Shown here: positions 57,298-64,000 of the stretch, in pieces
How the letters are laid out: every line of letters begins with the position of its first letter
Position numbering within the stretch: the first letter of the stretch is position 1
NCBI RefSeq assembly: GCF_002850255.1
Contig: NZ_CP022522.1
Location: 562,097-626,096 of the forward strand
DNA: 64,000 nucleotides
Origin: Pseudoalteromonas sp. NC201
Lineage (GTDB): Bacteria > Pseudomonadota > Gammaproteobacteria > Enterobacterales > Alteromonadaceae
Direction of reading: 5' to 3'
Program-made: the position numbers and the translations under genes
Notes under the pieces: model-generated
Seen by the model: the letters and a program-made list of their open reading frames with translations, nothing else
Database searches by the model: none
Told to the model about the DNA's origin: nothing

Positions 57298-59955
57298 GTG
57301 AAGTTCTTCAGAATAATATTGCTCTCAGTTTTTATTCTTATATCGCACCAATCAGTTGCGATGACACCAAGCAAACAGCAAATAGAACAGTTCAAAAAGC
57401 TCCCTAAAGCTCAGCAGGAAGCCCTTGCGAAGCGCTATGGCATCGATCTAAGTACTTTAGATAGCAAAACATTAGGCAATAAAGAGAAAGAAGAAAAAGA
57501 TACTTCGATTCAACCTCGAAACAAAAATGGATTGCTGGAAGAGGAAGAAGAGGAAGATAAGTTTAAGCCGAAGCAGGAAGAGCTAAAGCCTTTTGGTTAT
57601 GAGCTTTTTGCAGGTGAGCCTTTAACATTTATGCCTTCTGAGTTGGCTGCAATTCCTGATACTTATTTGTTGGGTATTGGCGATCTGGTGAAGATCAATT
57701 TGTATGGTAAAACCAACGAAGAACATGAAGTTCAAATTGACAGAGAAGGGCGTCTTGCAATTCCAAACCTGAGCCCGGTTCACGTTATTGGTTTGTCATT
57801 TAAAGAGCTAAAAGCACTGATCACAAAAAAAATATCAGAAGAAATGATCGGAGTTCAAGCTTTTGTCTCTATGGGTGAGCTAAACCCTATGCGCATTATG
57901 GTAGTGGGTGAAGCATACAAGCCTGGTAGTTATACGGTTTCACCGCTTGCGACAGTGACCCATGCGCTATTTGTTTCTGGCGGTGTAAGTGATAGTGGTT
58001 CGCTTAGAAAAATTCAAGTAAAGCGAGCGGGTAAGCTAGTTACCACATTTGATTTATACGACTTATTGCTGTTTGGTGATAGCTCTGATGATGTAGTCCT
58101 AAAGCCTGGCGATGTTGTATTTATCCCGCCTGCAGCTAAGAAGATTAAAGTAAAAGGTGAAGTTAACCGCCAAGCCATCTTTGAGCTTAAAGAGTCAGAC
58201 ACGCTTGAGAGTGTAATGGCCATGTCTGGTGGTTTCAAAGCGAACGCAAACAAGTCAAAAGTAGTCGTATCACGTTACAACGGTGATGGAAGGCGCATTA
58301 CCCTGAACTACAACTTTACTGAAAATACGAGTTATAAGCCGCAGAACGGTGATGAAATATCCGTAAATGCCGCATCAACTCGTTTTCAAAACACTGTAAC
58401 TGTGGTTGGTGCAGTAACTAGCCCAGGGCATTATGAATGGCACCAAGGTAAGACGCTAAAGGATGTATTTAGTGCGCCAAGGGAAGATTTGTTATCTATC
58501 GCCGACTTCGGGTACTCACTGATTATCCGTGAAGTAAGCTTTGAAGGTGATATTGAGATCATTCAATTCTCTTTGCAAGATATTTTTAACGGTAAATCTG
58601 GAGATATTGAGCTGGTTTCTAACGACAGTATTGTTGTATTTAGCCGCTATCAACTGAAAGAAGAAGAAGAGCAGTTGCTGGAAGACCTTGCTTATAATAA
58701 AGAGCAGCTGAAATTGCGTGAAAACGTAAAGCTGTGGGAGCAGTTTGAGCGTGATGAATTTTTAAAATATATCGGCTTAAAAGAAGATGAGCTGTTCGAA
58801 CTTGAGGAAGAAGTTGAGCTGATCACAAGTATCGATGCGCTGTTCCAAGAGCCAAAAGAAGTAGAAGACGAAGAGTATGCGGTTTTTAGTCGTCAAAAGC
58901 TATTAGCACCTATTCTAGCCAAGCTGCAAAGACAGGCAACACCAACAGAGCCAGCGCAATTATTTGCTGTAAATGGCCAAGTTAAGTTTCCTGGCGTGTA
59001 TCCTTTATCAAAAAATGCTAATTTTCAAAAAGCGGTACAGGCTGGCGGTGGATTTCTTGAAGCGGCTTATCTTGAGCAAGTGGAGTTGACCCGTGTTGTA
59101 TACGATGATGGTAAACAGGTTGAACATATCCAATTTAATGGTGTAAATGAACTGGCGAATCCAACACAGGCGCTAACCAGCAAAGATACTGTAAACATCT
59201 TCCCTAGACCTAATTGGCAGGAAAGGCTTCAAGTTAAAGTTGTGGGTGAAGTTAAATTTCCAGGTACGTATACTATCAAACGCGGTGAGACGCTTGATAG
59301 CCTGCTTGAAAGAGTGGGTGGCTTTAACCAATTTGCACACAAAGAAGCGGCTATTTTTACTCGTGAGTCCATTAAGCGTAAAGAAACTTCACAAATCCAA
59401 CGTTTAACGCAAGAGCTAAGACGCGATATTATTACCAATACTTTCCAGAAGAGCGCGACTGCGAATACCTCAATGCCATATGAAGATATGGACAAGATTT
59501 TGAGAGATTTATCTAAAGTTGAAGCGTTAGGACGTCTTGTTATTGATTTAGACAAACGCTCGACACAAGCATTACAGCTAGAAGATGGAGATGCGCTATA
59601 TATTCCTGCGGTACAAGACTCTGTCAGTGTTATTGGTGAGGTCAACTTGGCAGCAACGCACTTATTTGATTCGTCTAAATCAGTTGATGACTATATTAAA
59701 GCGAGTGGTGGTCTAAAACAAAAAGCGGATGATGAACGGATCTATATTATCAAAGCTAATGGTTCAGTAGAGCTCCCAGGCTCAGGGACTTGGTTTGCTG
59801 TGAGTAGTCATGCTAACCAACTAGCTCCTGGTGATACGATTGTTGTACCGCTTGATGCTCAACATATCGATAGCTTGACGCTTTGGAGTACTGCAACACA
59901 GATTATTTATCAATTAGGTCTAGCTGCTGCTTCAATTGCAACACTTAACAAGTAA
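57298..59955 (+). CDS. Large SLBB-domain polysaccharide-export-like protein
   Basis: 885 residues from the GTG at 57298, preceded by GGAAGAG; an in-frame ATG at 57283 has no ribosome site. Signal peptide, then a charged, glutamate-rich linker, a Poly_export (Wza-like) domain near residues 110-200, and about six SLBB modules, recognisable by VVGEAYKPGSYT, VKGEVNRQAIF, VVGAVTSPGHYEW, VNGQVKFPGVYPL, VVGEVKFPGTYTI and VIGEVNLAATHL. The last 25 residues form a hydrophobic helix. Wza proteins have about 380 residues and an N-terminal lipid; here the length is more than doubled and no lipobox Cys is seen. It precedes the S-layer gene. Confidence 0.8.
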   Translation: MKFFRIILLSVFILISHQSVAMTPSKQQIEQFKKLPKAQQEALAKRYGIDLSTLDSKTLGNKEKEEKDTSIQPRNKNGLLEEEEEEDKFKPKQEELKPFGYELFAGEPLTFMPSELAAIPDTYLLGIGDLVKINLYGKTNEEHEVQIDREGRLAIPNLSPVHVIGLSFKELKALITKKISEEMIGVQAFVSMGELNPMRIMVVGEAYKPGSYTVSPLATVTHALFVSGGVSDSGSLRKIQVKRAGKLVTTFDLYDLLLFGDSSDDVVLKPGDVVFIPPAAKKIKVKGEVNRQAIFELKESDTLESVMAMSGGFKANANKSKVVVSRYNGDGRRITLNYNFTENTSYKPQNGDEISVNAASTRFQNTVTVVGAVTSPGHYEWHQGKTLKDVFSAPREDLLSIADFGYSLIIREVSFEGDIEIIQFSLQDIFNGKSGDIELVSNDSIVVFSRYQLKEEEEQLLEDLAYNKEQLKLRENVKLWEQFERDEFLKYIGLKEDELFELEEEVELITSIDALFQEPKEVEDEEYAVFSRQKLLAPILAKLQRQATPTEPAQLFAVNGQVKFPGVYPLSKNANFQKAVQAGGGFLEAAYLEQVELTRVVYDDGKQVEHIQFNGVNELANPTQALTSKDTVNIFPRPNWQERLQVKVVGEVKFPGTYTIKRGETLDSLLERVGGFNQFAHKEAAIFTRESIKRKETSQIQRLTQELRRDIITNTFQKSATANTSMPYEDMDKILRDLSKVEALGRLVIDLDKRSTQALQLEDGDALYIPAVQDSVSVIGEVNLAATHLFDSSKSVDDYIKASGGLKQKADDERIYIIKANGSVELPGSGTWFAVSSHANQLAPGDTIVVPLDAQHIDSLTLWSTATQIIYQLGLAAASIATLNK

Positions 59956-60282
59956 AAAGTAACAACTAAATAATTGTCTTTAAGTCAAAGAACCTATTAA
60001 CAATTATTTACGGAAAAACTGACTTTACTCATACAGGTATTGACAACCTCTGATGGTTGAGTAAAGTGGTGTGCGCTCAAGTGAACACTGGCTTAATTAA
60101 AGGTTATAAGCGCTTAAAGTTCACAAAATGAACAGTTTGTGGTTGATTGCAATTTATTGTGAGAAATTATTAACTTTGTAGAAATTTTAATTTATGATGG
60201 GGCTTGAATTAAATGTTAGTTCTTATCATAATGGTAGAGCCTAGATTTGATGCTACATGTTTGTGCAGTATCGGTCGGGCCC
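59956..60282. other. Untranslated region before the S-layer gene
   Basis: The gap from 59956 to 60377 is AT-rich and holds no gene. It ends in the strong promoter and leader described next. No terminator hairpin with a T run was found after the SLBB gene. Confidence 0.5.
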
Positions 60283-60310
60283 TTTAACTTATTTAACGTT
60301 TTGCTATACT
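60283..60310 (+). promoter_or_regulatory. Promoter of the S-layer gene
   Basis: TTTAAC (weak -35), 16 bases, TATACT (60305-60310), with TGC immediately before it as an extended -10. The transcript would have a leader of about 60 bases. Confidence 0.6.
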
Positions 60311-60324
60311 CTGGTGTCCAGAGT
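60308..60324 (+). promoter_or_regulatory. Hairpin at the 5' end of the S-layer transcript
   Basis: ACTCTGG, loop TGT and CCAGAGT are a perfect 7-bp stem starting inside the -10. It may be an operator, or a hairpin left at the extreme 5' end of the mRNA that raises stability, as in abundant outer-membrane protein messages. Confidence 0.55.
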
Positions 60325-60377
60325 GTGTAAATATTAACTGAAAACATAAAGTGTCCACCGGATACATGGAGATAAAA

Positions 60378-62195
60378 ATGAAGCGTTTTAATAAAGTCGC
60401 TTTAGTTCCTGCTGCAGTTGCTGCTGTATTAGCAGGTAACGCTTACGCAGGTACAGAAGCTTGTTTCGAAATTTACGACACAACTGATGCTGCAGCTGTA
60501 GACCACATCAAAGCATTTGAAACACGTTATACTGGCGCAACTTGTATTGTAGAAAGCAAGCGTGGCGGTGCATCTGCTTCTGACCTTGAGCCAACAAAAG
60601 AATCAAAGGTAGCTTACGAGCTAACTGGTGATTTAGCGCTAGACTTTGACAATGTAAACTTATCAGCTGCTCCTGCTACTGAAAGAGACATTCAAATTGT
60701 TTACGTACCAACAACAAACATCCCTTCAAGTTCTAGATTAGTATTTAAACTAGATGGTGCGATTTTCCACGGTAACGCGAACAAAATCCACCTAGTTAAA
60801 GATAAAGACGGTGAAGCTGATGCTACTGGTGCTGATGACGGTTTCGAAGCGGTAGCGGATGCGGATGGCGTTTTTGACGGTTCTAACACGCTTACTTTCC
60901 TAACTAAAGACATCGAAATTCGCGCAGGAACCCGTTTAGTACTTTCTAGATCAGAAAATGCTGATACTACAACTGCAGCTACTCTAAAGCCTATCAGCAT
61001 TAAGATTGAAAATGATGTATGTACATCAACAACTTCAACTAAATCTGTTACGCTTAAAGTAACTAGCGCAACTACTGATGGCGGTGGTTCAATCACTGGT
61101 GCAACGTCTGTTGCTCATAAGCTAGTTGATATTTCACCTCAGTTCTATGCACTACAAGATAGTGAGTCAACTGAAGTTAAAGTTAACGCTGAAAGTGAAG
61201 ACTACGCAAACCAAGCTATCGTAGCTCGTACAGAGTTTGTTTACGAAAAAGGTACTTCAACTGTAAACAAGACACAAGCAATCTACCCAGCAGGTTTCTA
61301 TGACCGCGCAACTCTGCTTGACCGTGCAATCACTCTTTCAACAGATGATCACCTAGAAACTAGCTTTGTTTCAAGTGGTGCTCCTGGCGCAAGTGTACAG
61401 TATGGTATCTACGATACTCGCACTGCAGCATCAGGTGTAGTTACTTCAGTAGCTGATGAAATCGCTGTAGAAACAGGCACTGCAAAAGGTGTTATCACTG
61501 TAGGTGATGCAACTAAGAAAGTGTATGATACTGAAGCTACAGACTTGTTTGTTAACGGTGCAGAAGCTAACCCTGCAGCTGCTACGGACCCACGTTTTGG
61601 CGCTCAATACAACCAAGCGTTCTACACAGTTGAAACTAAAGACTCAACTAAGATCATGAACTTCAACTATGAAGTTACTACTAACTACAAGCTTAACTTT
61701 GCTGATGACAAGTATCTTGATCACTGTGATATGAAGCCTGTTACTCACAAAGTTGGTGTAAATGGTGCGGTTCTTAAAGTTCCTTACACTGTTAACGCAG
61801 AAGGTAACTTTGTACGTGTAACTAACGAGCACGACAAATCAGCTGAAGTAACTGTTGACGTATTTGGTGAGTCTGCTGACGGTACTGAAGGTAAGCGCAG
61901 AGTACTAGCAGTTGACCTAGGTATGGTTCCTGCTCAGTCTTCAGTTGTTTACTTCGTTCCAGACGTAATCGCTCAAGCGGAAACGCAAAAAGGTTACACT
62001 GGTGCTGACGGTGGTTACGCTGCTAAGTCTCTAGGTGACAATGCATCTAACGCTGTATCAAGCAACGCTCGTCACACGCTAACATTCACTGTTACAGCTC
62101 CTAGAGATTCTGTACACGGTGTATCTGTACAGCGTATCACTGGCGGTGTTGACCGTGTAATGCCAGTTCTTGACCAAAACGAGTGGTCACAATAA
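60378..62195 (+). CDS. Slr4-like S-layer protein (abundant secreted surface protein)
   Basis: 605 residues. Signal peptide (MKRFNKVALVPAAVAAVL, cleaved after AYA at 24) and a threonine-, alanine- and aspartate-rich, beta-strand-like body with no enzyme motif. The acidic, low-lysine mature protein, strong own promoter, GGAG ribosome site, preferred codons (GCT, AAC, GTA) and a strong terminator indicate very high expression. Together with the genus this resembles Slr4, the S-layer protein described from Pseudoalteromonas tunicata; that match is from memory. Four cysteines (29, 56, 215, 450) are present. The next gene is a DsbA-like lipoprotein. Confidence 0.72.
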   Translation: MKRFNKVALVPAAVAAVLAGNAYAGTEACFEIYDTTDAAAVDHIKAFETRYTGATCIVESKRGGASASDLEPTKESKVAYELTGDLALDFDNVNLSAAPATERDIQIVYVPTTNIPSSSRLVFKLDGAIFHGNANKIHLVKDKDGEADATGADDGFEAVADADGVFDGSNTLTFLTKDIEIRAGTRLVLSRSENADTTTAATLKPISIKIENDVCTSTTSTKSVTLKVTSATTDGGGSITGATSVAHKLVDISPQFYALQDSESTEVKVNAESEDYANQAIVARTEFVYEKGTSTVNKTQAIYPAGFYDRATLLDRAITLSTDDHLETSFVSSGAPGASVQYGIYDTRTAASGVVTSVADEIAVETGTAKGVITVGDATKKVYDTEATDLFVNGAEANPAAATDPRFGAQYNQAFYTVETKDSTKIMNFNYEVTTNYKLNFADDKYLDHCDMKPVTHKVGVNGAVLKVPYTVNAEGNFVRVTNEHDKSAEVTVDVFGESADGTEGKRRVLAVDLGMVPAQSSVVYFVPDVIAQAETQKGYTGADGGYAAKSLGDNASNAVSSNARHTLTFTVTAPRDSVHGVSVQRITGGVDRVMPVLDQNEWSQ

Positions 62196-62216
62196 TTTAA
62201 ACTAATTTAGTTTACT

Positions 62217-62248
62217 AAAAACCCTCGCGAATGCGGGGGTTTTTTTTT
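62217..62248 (+). terminator. Terminator after the S-layer gene
   Basis: ACCCTCGC, loop GAAT, GCGGGGGT and nine T. The next ribosome site begins right after. Confidence 0.9.
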
Positions 62249-62260
62249 AAGGTTGAAGTA

Positions 62261-62977
62261 ATGAAGAAGTTAATTTTACCAACATTTTTTATGGCTCTGG
62301 CAGGCTGCCAACCAGCGGATAATAGCGCTGAGCTGAGGCAAGAAATTGAAAAGCTAAAATCAAATCAGCAACAAATTGCTGTGCGTATTGGTATGGCCGA
62401 ATTGGTTAAGCCTGACACTTTAGTTGTAGCAGAAGATGCAAAATGGATTGGTAATAAAGACGCAAATATTGTGGTAATGGAGTATACCGACTTACACTGT
62501 CCTTTCTGTAAAAAGTATCAACAGAATGTATGGCCTGAATTTAAAGAAACATTTGTAGATAGTGGTAAAGTGGCCTACGTTGCGCGGGAATTCCCATTAG
62601 CACAGATCCACCCTAACGCTCCATTTGCTGCTGTGGCACTCAAATGTGCAGATAAGCAAGGTCAATATGAAGAAGTAAAGAACTACTTATTCGAACTAGG
62701 CAATGACCTATCTAACGATACAACTGCAGAAATGGCAGAAAAGTTTGGTTTAGATAAAGAAAAGCTGGACGCATGCGTAGTTGATAAAGAAGTACATGCA
62801 GCAATTGATACTTCTTTACAAGAAGCTGCATTGTTAGGTTTAAAATCAACACCAACCTTTGTTATTGGTAAACAAGTAGACGGTAAAATTGAAGATTATC
62901 GAATTGTGGTTGGTGCTGGCGAAATTACAAAATTAAGCAGTGTGATCGACACTTTAAGCTCAGCAAAGCTGGACTAA
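62261..62977 (+). CDS. DsbA-family thiol-disulfide oxidoreductase, predicted lipoprotein
   Basis: 238 residues from the ATG at 62261, with AAGG upstream. Lipobox LAGC places the lipidated cysteine at 16. A short coiled coil (LRQEIEKLKSNQQQIAVR) precedes a thioredoxin-like DsbA domain with CPFC at residues 80-83 (YTDLHCPFCKKYQ) and the cis-proline-type loop STPTFVIG. It should catalyse or proofread disulfides at the membrane. Sitting between the four-cysteine S-layer gene and pilin-like genes, it may serve them. Part of the same segment as gspG- and gspE-like genes. Confidence 0.85.
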   Translation: MKKLILPTFFMALAGCQPADNSAELRQEIEKLKSNQQQIAVRIGMAELVKPDTLVVAEDAKWIGNKDANIVVMEYTDLHCPFCKKYQQNVWPEFKETFVDSGKVAYVAREFPLAQIHPNAPFAAVALKCADKQGQYEEVKNYLFELGNDLSNDTTAEMAEKFGLDKEKLDACVVDKEVHAAIDTSLQEAALLGLKSTPTFVIGKQVDGKIEDYRIVVGAGEITKLSSVIDTLSSAKLD

Positions 62978-63042
62978 AAAAATCACTATGGTAGATTGTG
63001 CGGGGGCTAATTGCCCCTGTTGTTATTTCTGGAGAATGCAAA

Positions 63043-63453
63043 GTGACTAATAAAAGTAAGGCCATTAAAGGCTTCACCCTAGTTGAATTGTTAATTGTAA
63101 TGGTTATCCTCGGATTGCTGGCCTCAGTGATCGCGCCAAGGATGTTTAGTAAAGTAGATTCAGCTCGTGAGGCAAGTGCCAGAGCGCAGATGCAAGTATT
63201 ATCCACCGCATTGGACGCATATAGACTCGATCTTGGCTACTATCCAAATAGTTTGGACGATCTCGTTCAAAGTGATTTACCTCAGTGGGACGGCCCTTAC
63301 TTCTCTAAAGCTATTCCCAAAGATCCATGGAATAATGCCTATTTATACGAACGCAAAGCAAATGAGCAAGGCAGAGAAGATTTTCAGCTAAAAAGCTTAG
63401 GTCGTGATGGCAAGTTGGGCGGTGAAGGTGAAGATGCAGACGTGGAACTCTAA
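63043..63453 (+). CDS. GspG-like major pseudopilin
   Basis: 136 residues from the GTG at 63043 (GGAG eight bases upstream; an ATG at 63035 is out of frame and stops after four codons). The type IV prepilin site is KGF-TLVELLIVMVILGLLA, cleavage after Gly10, with Glu5 of the mature protein present. The rest has GspG traits: ALDAYRLDLGYYPNSLDDL, KDPWNNAYLY, and an acidic end (GGEGEDADV) that may bind calcium. Its stop overlaps the next frame. It resembles the major pseudopilin of type II secretion. Confidence 0.85.
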   Translation: MTNKSKAIKGFTLVELLIVMVILGLLASVIAPRMFSKVDSAREASARAQMQVLSTALDAYRLDLGYYPNSLDDLVQSDLPQWDGPYFSKAIPKDPWNNAYLYERKANEQGREDFQLKSLGRDGKLGGEGEDADVEL

Positions 63454-64000
63454 GGTTAAGTCTTGGGTAGAAAATAATGTTATCTTAGAGCCTGGAAGAC
63501 TAGAACAGGCTGAACGATTTTTAATCGACACCGATGATAAGTTAGATACATTGTTGATTAACTCTGGATGGCTAGATGAAGAAAAAATTCCAAACCTTTA
63601 TGCATCTTTGCTAGGTTGTAAAGTGTGGCAGGGGATCCCTGAGTACTCAGATGATGCACTAGCGGCATTAGAATCAATCAATGTTGAGTTTTTGTTGAAT
63701 AATGACTTTATACCTTTAAATGCAAGTCAAAAATGTATAGAGGTTGGCTTTAGCAATCCACATTGTCCGCATGTCATCGACTATTTAAGATTACTAAATG
63801 CCGAAGTGGTTTTTTATGTGCTATCGAGCAAAGAGATTGAACTGCTCAAAGAGCATTGTAAAACGTTTATCTTTAAGCATGAAGTGACACCAGTAAATGC
63901 TGAAAACCTTAACGCGCTTAAAGAGCTTGCATTAGGCGCTCCTACTGTCAACTTGGTAAACAGTCTAATCAATAAAGGCGTTAGGCTTGGTGCATCGGAT
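63434..64000 (+). CDS. GspE-like secretion ATPase, N-terminal part (runs off window)
   Basis: Open frame from ATG at 63434, overlapping the pseudopilin gene by 20 bases, to the window edge (189 codons, incomplete). The end reads LALGAPTVNLVNSLINKGVR then LGASD, the conserved junction of the GspE N-terminal domain with the ATPase domain in type II and type IV pilus assembly ATPases. The earlier part (LINSGWLDEEKIPNLYASLL, then a variable domain) fits the MshEN/T2SSE_N region. The ATPase core lies outside the window. Confidence 0.8.
   Translation, partial: MQTWNSKVKSWVENNVILEPGRLEQAERFLIDTDDKLDTLLINSGWLDEEKIPNLYASLLGCKVWQGIPEYSDDALAALESINVEFLLNNDFIPLNASQKCIEVGFSNPHCPHVIDYLRLLNAEVVFYVLSSKEIELLKEHCKTFIFKHEVTPVNAENLNALKELALGAPTVNLVNSLINKGVRLGASD

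Overview
The window reads as chromosomal DNA of a marine gammaproteobacterium of the order Alteromonadales, most likely Pseudoalteromonas. The pointers are the complete division and cell-wall (dcw) cluster in gammaproteobacterial order, a TonB-dependent receptor of the Xanthomonas/Caulobacter/Alteromonadales type, a chitin/GlcNAc locus with NagR-like operators, and an abundant secreted protein resembling the Pseudoalteromonas S-layer protein Slr4. Assignments rest on motifs and gene context only; no database search was possible.

Layout. 1-8.5 kb: end of rnr, rlmB, a REP-type repeat array, yjjX-yjjG and prkB (minus strand), a beta-propeller protein, galE, a small membrane protein, and phnW. 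8.5-11.1 kb: a small accessory islet of unknown genes, bounded on both sides by REP units that carry duplicated 3' ends of the neighbouring phosphonate genes. 11.1-19 kb: a phosphonate operon read on the minus strand (TonB receptor, MFS-like DUF5690 transporter, phnX, FAD oxidoreductase, PhnZ-like HD protein, PhnF/PhnR-type repressor). phnW and the receptor gene carry near-identical palindromic operators. 19-25.4 kb: an antiporter, a lipoprotein alkaline phosphatase with a possible Pho box, and a large GGDEF-EAL protein.

25.6-43.3 kb is the dcw cluster (mraZ to ftsZ, then lpxC), tightly packed with start/stop overlaps and preceded by a promoter and MraZ boxes. It is followed by dciA, secA with a structured leader, mutT, an M13 peptidase, a beta-hexosaminidase and a GlcNAc permease. 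The last two each have a NagR-like operator. A 98-bp repeat array of paired REPs (BIME-like) then precedes tRNA-His, followed by mscS and a DUF481 outer-membrane protein.

The right end (57.3-64 kb) may be a surface-layer export module: a long SLBB-domain exporter-like protein, an Slr4-like S-layer protein with a strong promoter and four cysteines, a DsbA-like lipoprotein, a GspG-like pseudopilin and the start of a GspE-like ATPase that runs off the window. This module and the phosphonate uptake operon with its own TonB receptor are the two most interesting systems here.
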